From Bombus terrestris (taxonomy: Eukaryota; Arthropoda; Insecta; Hymenoptera; Apidae): 64,000 nt of DNA. The stretch spans positions 6,811,501 through 6,875,500 of the forward strand of contig NW_025963548.1 of the NCBI RefSeq assembly GCF_910591885.1, read 5' to 3'. Position 1 is the first letter of the stretch. Each line of letters opens with the position of its first letter. Below are positions 9,687-22,048 of this stretch, in pieces. The notes beneath the pieces were generated by a model. It was not told the DNA's origin. It did not search any database and was given only the letters and a program-made list of their open reading frames with translations. Both the position numbers and the translations under genes were made by a program.

Positions 9687-12621
9687 CACATGGTGATACA
9701 ACATAGCGTTATACGTCATAACGTAATAGTATATAACTTATACGTCCTATAGTGATACAACATAATGTTGTACGTTATAACGTAATAGTTCATAACGTTA
9801 TACGTCATATAGTAATGCAATATAACGTTATACGTTACAACGTAGTAGCATATAACGTTATACGTCATATAGTGATGCAATATAACGTTATACGTCCTAT
9901 GGTGGTGCAGTATATCGTTATACGTCCTATAGTGATGCAATATAACGTTATACGATATTACGTAATAGTACAGAACGTTATACGTCACATGGTGATGCAA
10001 TATATCCTTATACGTTATAATGTAATAGTTCCTAACGGTATACTGCATGTAGTGATGCAATATAACGTTATACGTCATATAGTGAGGCAATATAAAGTAA
10101 TGCGTTATAACGTAATAGTTCATAGCGTTATACGTAATATAGTAATGCAATATAACGTTATACGTTACAACGTAGTAGCATATAACGTTATACGTCATAT
10201 AGTGATGCAATATAACGTTATACGTCCTGTACTGAAGCAATATAACGATATACGTTATTACGTAATAGTACAAAACGTTATGCGTCACATGGTGCTGCAA
10301 TATAACGTTATGCGTTAGAACGTAATAGTTCATAACGTTGTACGTCATATAGTGATGCAATATACCGTTATACATTATAACGCAATAGTATATGACGCTA
10401 TACGTCCTATAGTGATGCAATATAACGTTATACGTCCTATAGTGATGCAATATAACGTTATACGATATTACGTAATAGTACAAAACGTTATACGTCACAT
10501 GGTGAGGCAATATAGCGTTATACGTCATATCGTAATAGTATATAACGTTATACGTCCTATAGTGATGCAACATAATGTTATACGTTATAACGTAATATTG
10601 TATAACGTTATACGTCACATAGTGATGCAATATAACGTTATACGTCCTATAGTGATGCAATGTAAGGCTATACGTTATTACGTATTATTTCAAAACGTTA
10701 TACGTCACATGGTGATACAACATAGCGTTATACGTCATAACGTAATAGTATATAACTTATACGTCCTATAGTGATGCAACATAATGTTATACTTTATAAC
10801 GTAATACTGTATAACGTTATACGCCATATAGTGATCCAATATAACGTTATACCTTATTACGCAATAGTACAAAACGTTATACGTCATATAGTGATGCAAT
10901 ATAACGTTATGCGTTATAACGTAACAGTTCACAACGTTATACGTCATATAGTAATGCAATATAACGTTATGCGTCCTATAGTGATGCAATATAACGTTAT
11001 ACGTCCTATAGTGATGCAATATACCGTTATACATTATAGCGCAATAGTATATGACGCTATACGTCCTATAGTGATGCAATATAACGTTATACGTCCTATA
11101 GTGATGCAATAAAACGTTATGCGTCCTATAGTGATGCAATATAATGTTATACGTCCTATAGTGATGCAATAAAACGTTATACGTCCTATAGTGATGCAAT
11201 ATAACGTTATACGTCCTACAGTGATGCAACATAATGTTATACGTTATAACGTAATAGTTCATAACGGTATACTTCATATAGTGATGCAATATAACGTTAT
11301 ACGTCATATAGTGAGGCAATACAACGTTATGCGTTATAACGTAATAGTTCATAACGGTATACTTCATATAGTGATGCAATATAACGTTATACGTTATTAC
11401 GTAATAGTACAAAACGTTATACCTCATATAGTGATGCAATATAACGTTATGCGTTATAACGTAATAGTTCATAACGTTATACGTCATATAGTGATGCAAT
11501 ATAACGTTATACGTCCTATAGTGATGCAATATAACGTTATACGTCCTATAGTGATGCAATATAACGTTATACGTCCTGTACTGAAGCAATATAACGATAT
11601 ACGTTATTACGTAATAGTACAAAACGTTATGCGTCACATGGTGCTGCAATATAACGTTATGCGTTAGAACGTAATAGTTCATAACGTTGTACGTCATATA
11701 GTGATGCAATATAACGTTATACGTCCTATAGTGATGCAATATAACGTTATACCTTATTACGCAATAGTACAAAACGTTATACGTCCTATACTGATGCAAC
11801 ATAATGTTATACGTTACAATGTAATAGTTCGTAACGGTATACTTCATATAGTGATGCAATATAACGTTATACGATATTACGTATTAGTTCAAAACGTTAT
11901 ACGTCGCATGGTGATGCAATATAACGTTACACGTTATAACGTAATTGTTCATGATGGTATACTTCATATAGTGATGCAATATAACGCTATACGTGCTATA
12001 GTGATGCAATCTAACGTTATACGTTATTAAGTAATAGTACAAAACGTTATACGTCATATAGTGATGCAATATAACGTAATACGTCCTATAGTGATGCAAT
12101 ATAACGTTATGCGTTAGAACGTAATAGTTCATAACGTTGTACGTCATATAGTGGTGCAATATACCGTTATACATTATAACGCAATAGTATATGACGCTAT
12201 ACGTCCTATAGTGATGCAATTTAACGTTATACGTCCTATAGTGATGCAATATAACGTTATACGTCCTATAGTGATGCAGTATAACGTTATACGTCCTATA
12301 GTGATGCAATATAACGTTATACGTTATTACGTATTAGTTCAAAACGTTATACGTCGCATGGTGATGCAATATAACGTTACACGTTATAACGTAATTGTTC
12401 ATAATGGTATATTTCATATAGTGATGCAATATAACGCCATACGTGCTATAGTGATGCAATATAACGTTATACGTTATTACGTAATAGTACAAAACGCTAT
12501 ACGTCCTATAGTGATGCAATATAACGTTATACGTCCTATAGTGATGCAGTATAACGTTATACGATATTACGTAATAGTACAAAACGTTATACGTCACATG
12601 GTGATGCAATATAGCGTTATA
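9687..12621 (+). repeat. Composite segment built from rearranged 2.8-kb HOR pieces
   Basis: About 9850-10345 matches about 801-1296 (offset 9,049). About 11680-12480 matches about 1280-2380 with a 300-bp (ten-monomer) deletion, seen as the offset changing from 10,398 to 10,098. The rest is a mixture of A, B, C and E monomers without one clear parent. It ends at the 36-bp element at 12622. Confidence 0.8.
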
Positions 12622-12657
12622 TACATTATAACATGTATATAACGGTATATTATATAA
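12622..12657 (+). repeat. 36-bp hairpin element, copy 4
   Basis: Arms at 12615-12626 and 12633-12644, intact. Followed by an F monomer with CAATAG. Confidence 0.92.
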
Positions 12658-13532
12658 CATTATAACGCAATAGTATATGACGCTACACGTCCTATAGTGA
12701 TGCAATATAACGTTATACGTCCTATGGTGATGCAATATAACGTTATGCGTTATAACGTAATAGTTCATAACGTTATACGTCATATAGTAATGCAATATAA
12801 CGTTATACGTCCTATAGTGATGCAATATAACGTTATGCGTTACAACGTAATAGTTCATAACGTTGTACGTCATATAGTGATGCAATATAACGTTATACGA
12901 TATTACGTAATATTACAAAACGTTATACGTCACATGGTGATGCAATATAGCTTTATACGTCATAACGTAATAGTATATAACGTTATACGTCCTATAGTGA
13001 TGCAACATAATGTTATACGTTATAACGTAATAGTTCATAACGGTATACTCCATATAGTGATGCAATATTAACGTTATACGTCCTATAGTGATGCAATATA
13101 ACGTTATACGTCCTACAGTGATGCAATATAACGTTATACGTCCTATAGTGATGCAATATAACGTTATACGATATTACGTAATATTACAAAACTTTATACG
13201 TCCTATAGTGATGCAATATAACGTTATACGTCCTATAGTGATGCAGTATAACGTTATACGTCCTATAGTGATGCAATATAACGTTACACGTTATAATTAT
13301 AATAGTTCATAACGGAATACTTCATATAGTGATGCAATATAACGTTATACGTTATTACGTATTAGTTCAAAACGTTATACGTCGCATGCTGATACAATAT
13401 TACGTTACACGATATAACGTAATTGTTCATAATGGTATATTTCATATAGTGATGCAATATAACGCTATACGTGCTATAGTGATACAATATAACGTTATAC
13501 GTTATTACGTAATAGTACAAAACGTTATACGT
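12622..13532 (+). repeat. HOR start block, copy 2
   Basis: Repeats 8776-9686 at an offset of 3,846 bp with scattered substitutions, for example GATGCAATATAGC near 12945 for GATGCAATATTGC near 9096. The two diverge at about 13532, where this copy continues into GTCATATAGTAATG and the first continues into ATCACATGG. Confidence 0.85.
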
Positions 13533-15806
13533 CATATAGTAATGCAATATAACGTTATACGTCCTATAGTGATGCAATATAACGTTATGCGTTAGAACGT
13601 AATAGTTCATAACGTTGCACGTCATATAGTGATGCAATATACCGTTATACATTATAACGCAATAGTATATGACGCTATACGTCCTATAGCGATGCAATAT
13701 AACGTTATACGTCCTATAGTGGTGCAATATAACGTTATACGTCCTATAGTGGTGCAGTATAACGTTATACGATATTACGTAATAGTACAAAACGTTATAC
13801 GTCACATGGTGATGCAATATAACGTTATACGTTACAATGTAATAGTTCATAACGGTATACTTCATATAGTGATGCAATATAACGTTATACGTCCTATAGT
13901 GATGCAATGTAACGCTATACGTTATTACGTATTATTTCAAAACGTTATACGTCACATGGTGATACAACATAGCGTTATACGTCATAACGTAATAGTATAT
14001 AACTTATACGTCCTATAGTGATGCAACATAATGTTATACGTTATATCGTAATATTGTATAACGTTATACGTCATATAGTGATGCAATATAACGTTATACG
14101 TCCTATAGTGATGCAATATAACGTTATACGTCCTACAGTGTTGCAATATAACGTTTTACGATATTACGTAATAGTACAAAACGTTATACGTCACATGGTG
14201 ATACAACATAGCGTTATACGTCATAACGTAATAGTATTTAACTTATACGTCCTATAGTGATGCAACGTAATGTTATACGTTATAACGTAATATTGTATAA
14301 CGTTATACTTCATATAGTGATGCAATATAACGTTATACGTACTATAGTGTTGCAATATAACGTTATACGTTACAATGTAATAGTTCCTAACGGTATACTT
14401 CATATAGTGATGCAATATAACGTTATACGTCCTATAGTGATGCAATGTAACGCTATACGTTATTACGTATTATTTCAAAACGTTATACGTCACATGGTGA
14501 TACAACATAGCGTTATACGTCATAACGTAATAGTATAAAACTTATACGTCCTATAGTGATGCAACATAATGTTATACGTTATAACGTAATATTGTATAAC
14601 GTTATACGTCATATAGTGATGCAATCTAACGTTATACGTTATTACGTAATAGTACAAAACGTTATACGTCCTATAGTGATGCAATATAACGTTATACGTC
14701 CTATAGTGATGCGGTATAACGTTATACGTCCCATAGTGATGCAATATAACGTTATACGTTATTACGTATTAGTTCAAAACGTTATACGTCGCATGGTGAT
14801 GCAATATAACGTTACACGTTATAACGTAATTGTTCATAATGGTATATTTCATATAGTGATGCAATATAACGCTATACGTGCTATAGTGATGCAATATAAC
14901 GTTATACGTTATTACGTAATAGTACAAAACGTTATACGTCACATGGTGATACAACATAGCGTTATACGTCATAACGTAATAGTATATAACTTATACGTCC
15001 TATAGTGATGCAACATAATGTTATACGTTATAACGTAATATTGTATAACGTTATACGTCATATAGTGATGCAATATAACGTTATAAAACCTATAGTGATA
15101 CAATAAAACGTTATACGTTATAATTGTAATAGTTCATAACGGAATACTTCATATAGTGATGCAATATAACGTTATACGTTATTACGTATTAGTTCAAAAC
15201 GTTATACGTCGCATGGTGATGCAATATAACGTTACACGTTATAACGTAATTGTTCATAATGGTATACTTCCTATAGTGATGCAATATAACGTTATACGTC
15301 CTATAGTGATGCCATATAACGTTATGCGTTATAACGTAATAGTTCATAACGTTATACGTCATATAGTAATGCAATATAACGTTATACGTCCTATAGTGCT
15401 GCAATATAACGTTATGCGTTACAACGTATTAGTTCATAACGTTGTACGTCATATAGTGATGCAATATAACGTTATACGATATTACGTAATATTACAAAAC
15501 GTTATACGTCACATGGAGATGCAATATAGCTTTATACGTCATAACGTAATAGTATATAACGTTATACGTCCTATAGTGATGCAACATAATGTTATACGTT
15601 ATAACGTAATAGTTCATAACGGTATACTTCATATAGTGATGCAATATAACGTTATACGTCCTATAGTGATGCAATATAACGTTATACGTCCTACAGTGAT
15701 GCAATATAACGTTATACGTCCTATTGTGATGCAATATAACGTTATACGATATTACGTAATATTACAAAACGCTATACGTCACATGGTGATGCAATATAGC
15801 GTTATA
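13533..15806 (+). repeat. Composite segment with repeated B-D-E modules
   Basis: A module consisting of a B monomer, a D monomer with GATACAACATAGCG, and a 29-bp E monomer recurs with its short junction near 14001, 14240, 14539 and 14989. Intervals are 239, 299 and 450 bp, close to whole numbers of monomers. The last part (about 15460-15806) matches the end of the 2.8-kb HOR (about 2810-3153). Confidence 0.8.
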
Positions 15807-15842
15807 TACATTATAACATGTATATAACGGTATATTATATAA
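15807..15842 (+). repeat. 36-bp hairpin element, copy 5
   Basis: Arms at 15800-15811 and 15818-15829, intact. Followed by an F monomer with CAACAG. Confidence 0.92.
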
Positions 15843-18570
15843 CATTATAACGCAACAGTATATGACGCTATACGTCCTATAGTGATGCAATATAACGTTA
15901 TACGTCCTATAGTGATGCAATATAACGTTATGCGTTATAACGTAATAGTTCATAACGTTATACGTCATATAGTAATGCAATATAACGTTATACGTCCTAT
16001 AGTGATGCAATATAACGTTACACATTATAATTGTAATAGTTCATAACGGAATACTTCATATAGTGATGCAATATAACGTTATACGTTATTACGTATTAGT
16101 TCAAAACGTTATACGTCGCATGGTGATACAATATAACTTTACACGTTATAACGTAATTGATCATAATGGTATATTTCATATAGTGATGCAATATAACGCT
16201 ATACGTGCTATAGTGATGCAATATAACGTTATACGTTATTACGTAATAGTACAAAACGTTATACGTCATATAGTAATGCAATATAACGTTATACGTCCTA
16301 TAGTGATGCAATATAACGTTATGCGTTAGAACGTAATAGTTCATAACGTTGCACGTCATATAGTGATGCAATATACCGTTATACATTATAACGCAATAGT
16401 ATATGACGCTATACGTCCTATAGCGATGCAATATAACGTTGTACGTCCTATAGTGGTGCAATATAACGTTATACGTCCTATAGTGGTGCAGTATAACGTT
16501 ATACGATATTACGTAATAGTACAAAACGTTATACGTCACATGGTGATGCAATATAACGTTATACGTTACAATGTAATAGTTCATAACGGTATACTTCATA
16601 TAGTGATGCAATATAACGTTATACGGCCTATAGTGATGCAATGTAACGCTATAAGTTATTACGTATTATTTCAAAACGTTATACGTCACATGGTGATACA
16701 ACATAGCGTTATACGTCATAACGTAATAGTATATAACTTATGCGTCCTATAGTGATGCAATATAACGTTATACGTCCTATAGTGATGCAGTATAACGTTA
16801 TACGATATTACGTAATAGTACAAAACGTTATACGTCACATGGTGATGCAATATAACGTTATACGTTACAATGTAGTAGTTCATAACGGTATACTTCATAT
16901 AGTGATGCAATATAACGTTATACGTCCTATAGTGATGCAATGTAACGCTATACGTTATTACGTATTATTTCAAAACGTTATACGTCGCATGGTGATACAA
17001 CATAGCGTTATACGTCATAACGTAATAGTATAAAACTTATACGTCCTATAGTGATGCAACATAATGTTATACGTTATAACGTAATATTGTATAACGTTAT
17101 ACGTCATATAGTGATGCAATATAACGTTATACATCCTATAGTGATGCAATATAACGTTCTACGTCCTACAGTGGTGCAATATAACGTTATACGTCCTATA
17201 GTGATGCAATATAACGTTATACGATATTACGTAATAGTACAGAACGTTATACGTCACATGGTGATGCAATATATCGTTATACGTTATAATGTAATAGTTC
17301 CTAACGGTATACTGCATGTAGTGATGCAATATAACGTTATACGTCATATAGTGAGGCAATATAACGTAATGCGTTATAACGTAATAGTTCATAACATTAT
17401 ACGTCATATAGTAATGCAATATAACGGTATACGTTACAACGTAGTAGCATATAACGTTATACGTCATATAGTGATGCAATATAACGTTATACGTCCTGTA
17501 CTGAAGCAATATAACGATATACGTTATTACGTAATAGTACAAAACGTTATGCGTCACATGGTGCTGCAATATAACGTTATGCGTTAGAACGTAATAGTTC
17601 ATAACGTTGTACGTCATATAGTGATGCAATATACCGTTATACATTATAACGCAATAGTATATGACGCTATACGTCCTATAGTGATGCAATATAACGTTAT
17701 GCGTCCTATAGTGATGCAATATTATGTTATACGTCCTATAGTGATGCAATAAAACGTTATACGTCCTATAGTGATGCAATATAACGTTATACGTCCTATA
17801 GTGATGCAATATAACGTTATACCTTATTACGCAATAGTACAAAACGTTATACGTCCTATACTGATGCAACATAATGTTATACGTTACAATGTAATAGTTC
17901 ATAACGGTATACTTCATATAGTGATGCAATATAACATTATACGTCCTATACTGATGCAATGTAACGCTATACGTTATTACGTATTATTTCAAAACGTTAT
18001 ACGTCACATGGTGATACAACATAGCGTTATACGTCATAATGTAATAGTATAAAACTTATACGTCCTATAGTGATGTAACATAATGTTATACGTTATAACG
18101 TAATATTGTATAACGTTATACGTCATATAGTGATGCAATATAACGTTACACGTTATAACGTAATTGTTCATGATGGTATACTTCATATAGTGATGCAATA
18201 TAACGCTATACGTGCTATAGTGATGCAATCTAACGTTATACGTTATTACGTAATAGTACAAAACGTTATACGTCATATAGTGATGCAATATAACGTTATA
18301 CGTCCTATAGTGATGCAATATAACGTTATGCGTTAGAACGTAATAGTTCATAACGTTGTACGTCATATAGTGATGCAATATACCGTTATACATTATAACG
18401 CAATAGTATATGACGCTATAGGTCCAATAGTGATGCAATTTAACGTTATACGTCCTATAGTGATGCAATATAAAGTTATACGTCCTATAGTGATGCAGTA
18501 TAACGTTATACGATATTACGTAATAGTACAAAACGTTATACGTCACATGGTGATGCAAGATAGCGTTATA
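15807..18570 (+). repeat. Composite HOR segment (2,764 bp)
   Basis: Runs between 36-bp elements. About 16063-16735 repeats about 13329-14001 (offset 2,734). About 17165-17620 matches about 847-1302. About 17800-18055 matches about 1332-1587, and about 18140-18430 matches about 1830-2120. It is therefore a shuffled and shortened relative of the 2.8-kb HOR. Confidence 0.8.
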
Positions 18571-18606
18571 TACATTATAACATGTATATAACGGTATATT
18601 ATATAA
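18571..18606 (+). repeat. 36-bp hairpin element, copy 6
   Basis: Arms at 18564-18575 and 18582-18593, intact. The preceding D monomer has GCAAGATAGCG in place of GCAATATAGCG. Confidence 0.92.
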
Positions 18607-18846
18607 CATTATAACGCAATAGTATATGACGCTATACGTCCTATAGTGATGCAATATAACGTTATACGTCCTATAGTGATGCAATATAACGTTATACGTC
18701 CTATAGTGATGCAATATAACGTTATGCGTTACAACGTAATAGTTCATAACGTTGTACGTCATATAGTGATGCAATATAACGTTATACGATATTACGTAAT
18801 ATTACAAAACGTTATACGTCACATGGTGATGCAATATAGCGTTATA
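18571..18846 (+). repeat. 276-bp minimal HOR unit
   Basis: The shortest interval between two 36-bp elements: the element itself plus eight 30-bp monomers (36 + 240 = 276). The order is element, F, A, A, A, C, A, B, D. It looks like an internal-deletion product of a longer unit that kept both ends. Confidence 0.9.
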
Positions 18847-18882
18847 TACATTATATCATGTATATAACGGTATATTATATAA
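18847..18882 (+). repeat. 36-bp hairpin element, copy 7 (loop variant)
   Basis: Arms at 18840-18851 and 18858-18869 are intact. The loop reads TATATC instead of TATAAC, so the one substitution noticed falls in the loop. Confidence 0.92.
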
Positions 18883-19920
18883 CATTATAACGCAACAGTA
18901 TATGACGCTATACGTCCTATAGTGATGCAATATAACGTTATACGTCCTATAGTGATGCAATATAACGTTATGCGTTATAACGTAATAGTTCATAACGTTA
19001 TACGTCATATAGTAATGCAATATAACGTTATACGTCCTATAGTGATGCAATATAACGTTATGCGTTACAACGTAATAGTTCATAACGTTGTACGTCATAT
19101 AGTGATGCAATATAACGTTATACGATATTACGTAATATTACAAAACGTTATACGTCACATGGTGATACAATATAGCTTTATACGTCATAACGTAATAGTA
19201 TATAACGTTATACGTCCTATAGTGATGCAACATAATGTTATACGTTATAACGTAATAGTTCATAACGGTATACTTCATATAGTGATGCAATATAACGCTA
19301 TACGTGCTATAGTGATGCAATATAACGTTATACGTTATTACGTAATAGTACAAAACGTTATACGTCATATAGTAATGCAATATAACGTTATACGTCCTAT
19401 AGTGATGCAATATAACGTTATGCGTTAGAACGTAATAGTTCATAACGTTGCACGTCATATAGTGATGCAATATACCGTTATTCATTATAACGCAATAGTA
19501 TATGACGCTATACATCCTATAGCGATGCAATATAACGTTATACGTCCTATAGTGATGCAGTATAACGTTATACGTCCTATGCGTGATGCAATATACCGTT
19601 ATGCGTCCTATGCGTGATGCAATATACCCTTATGCGTTATAACGTAATAGTTCATAACGTTATGCGTCATATAGTGATGCAATATACCGTTATACATTAT
19701 AACGCAATAGTATTAGACGCTATACGTCCTATAGTGATTCAATATAACGTTATACGTCCTATAGTAATGTAATATAACGTTATACATTATTACGTAATAG
19801 TACAAAACGTTATACGTCATATAGTGATGCAATATAACGTTATGCGTTATAACGTAATAGTTCATAATGTTATACGTCATATAGTAATGTAATATAACGT
19901 TATACGTCATATAGTGATGC

Positions 19921-20280
19921 AATATAACGTTATGCGTTATAACGTAATAGTTCATAACGTTATGCGTCATATAGTGATGGAATATACCGTTATACATTAT
20001 AACGCAATAGTGTATGACGCTATACGTCCTATAGTGTTGCAATATAACGTTATACGTCATATAGTAATGCAATATAACGTTATACGTCATATAGTGATGC
20101 AATATAACGTTATGCGTTATAACGTAATAGTTCATAACGTTATGCGTCATATAGTGATGGAATATACCGTTATACATTATAACGCAATAGTGTATGACGC
20201 TATACGTCCTATAGTGTTGCAATATAACGTTATACGTCATATAGTAATGCAATGTAACGTTATACGTCATATAGTGATGC
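19921..20280 (+). repeat. 180-bp tandem duplication (6 monomers x 2)
   Basis: 19921-20100 and 20101-20280 are identical except for one base seen in the last 60 bp (AATGTAACG at 20251 for AATATAACG). Each copy contains a class-A variant with GATGGAATATACC and an F monomer with GTGTATGACG. The unit is exactly six monomers. Confidence 0.95.
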
Positions 20281-20474
20281 AATATAACGTTATGCGTTAG
20301 AACGTAATAGTTCATAACGTTGCACGTCATATATCGATGCAATATAACGTTATACGTCCTATAGTGATGCAATATAGCGTTATACGTCCTATAGTGATGC
20401 AATATAACATTATACGATATTACGTAATATTACAAAACGTTATACGTCACATGGTGATGCAATATAGCGTTACA

Positions 20475-20510
20475 TACATTATAACATGTATATAACGGTA
20501 TATTATATAA
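20475..20510 (+). repeat. 36-bp hairpin element, copy 8 (one-mismatch arm)
   Basis: The left arm at 20468-20479 reads CGTTACATACAT, giving one mismatch against the right arm at 20486-20497. The following F monomer has CAATTG. Confidence 0.92.
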
Positions 20511-21458
20511 CATTATAACGCAATTGTATATGACGCTATACGTCCTATAGTGATGCAATATAACGTTATACGTCCTATAGTGATGCAATATAACGTTATG
20601 CGTTACAACGTAATAGTTCATAACGTTGTACGTCATATAGTGATGCAATATAACGTTATACGATATTACGTAATATTACAAAACGTTATACGTCACATGG
20701 TGATACAATATAGCTTTATACGTCATAACGTAATAGTATATAACGTTATACGTCCTATAGTGATGCAACATAATGTTATACGTTATAACGTAATAGTTCA
20801 TAACGGTATACCTCATATAGTGATGCAATATAACGCTATACGTGCTATAGTGATGCAATATAACGTTATACGTTATTACGTAATAGTACAAAACGTTATA
20901 CGTCATATAGTAATGCAATATAACGTTATACGTCCTATAGTGATGCAATATAACGTTATGCGTTAGAACGTAATAGTTCATAACGTTGCACGTCATATAG
21001 TGATGCAATATACCGTTATTCATTATAACGCAATAGTATATGACGCTATACATCCTATAGCGATGCAATATAACGTTATACGTCCTATAGTGATGCAGTA
21101 TAACGTTATACGTCCTATGCGTGATGCAATATACCGTTATGCGTCCTATGCGTGATGCAATATACCCTTATGCGTTATAACGTAATAGTTCATAACGTTA
21201 TGCGTCATATAGTGATGCAATATACCGTTATACATTATAACGCAATAGTATTAGACGCTATACGTCCTATAGTGATTCAATATAACGTTATACGTCCTAT
21301 AGTAATGTAATATAACGTTATACTTTATTACGTAATAGTACAAAACGTTATACGTCATATAGTGATGCAATATAACGTTATGCGTTATAACGTAATAGTT
21401 CATAATGTTATACGTCATATAGTAATGTAATATAACGTTATACGTCATATAGTGATGC

Positions 21459-21818
21459 AATATAACGTTATGCGTTATAACGTAATAGTTCATAACGTTA
21501 TGCGTCATATAGTGATGGAATATACCGTTATACATTATAACGCAATAGTGTATGACGCTATACGTCCTATAGTGTTGCAATATAACGTTATACGTCATAT
21601 AGTAATGCAATATAACGTTATACGTCATATAGTGATGCAATATAACGTTATGCGTTATAACGTAATAGTTCATAACGTTATGCGTCATATAGTGATGGAA
21701 TATACCGTTATACATTATAACGCAATAGTGTATGACGATATACGTCCTATAGTGTTGCAATATAACGTTATACGTCATATAGTAATGCAATATAACGTTA
21801 TACGTCATATAGTGATGC
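21459..21818 (+). repeat. 180-bp tandem duplication in the second 1.54-kb copy
   Basis: The same six-monomer duplication as at 19921-20280, shifted by 1,538 bp. The internal duplication was therefore present before the 1.54-kb unit was itself duplicated. Confidence 0.93.
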
Positions 21819-22012
21819 AATATAACGTTATGCGTTAGAACGTAATAGTTCATAACGTTGCACGTCATATATCGATGCAATATAACGTTATACGTCCTAT
21901 AGTGATGCAATATAGCGTTATACGTCCTATAGTGATGCAATATAACATTATACGATATTACGTAATATTACAAAACGTTATACGTCACATGGTGATGCAA
22001 TATAGCGTTACA

Positions 22013-22048
22013 TACATTATAACATGTATATAACGGTATATTATATAA
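22013..22048 (+). repeat. 36-bp hairpin element, copy 9 (last in window)
   Basis: Carries the same left-arm mismatch (22006-22017) as copy 8, consistent with the 1.54-kb duplication. No further copy was found to the right in the remaining 42 kb. Confidence 0.92.

Larger units (their letters stand above)
18847..20474 (+). repeat. 1.54-kb HOR, copy 1 (1,628 bp)
   Basis: Followed by a second copy at 20475-22012. The offset is 1,538 bp through most of the unit; copy 1 has 90 bp (three monomers) more near its start. It contains two consecutive 31-bp monomers with TATGCGTGATG (from 19573 and 19604) and an internal 180-bp tandem duplication. Confidence 0.93.
20475..22012 (+). repeat. 1.54-kb HOR, copy 2 (1,538 bp)
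   Basis: Repeats copy 1 with few substitutions seen, for example ATACTTTATT near 21321 for ATACATTATT, and GACGATATACG near 21734 for GACGCTATACG. The 31-bp pair recurs from 21111 and 21142, and the 180-bp duplication at 21459-21818. It ends at the last 36-bp element in the window. Confidence 0.93.
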
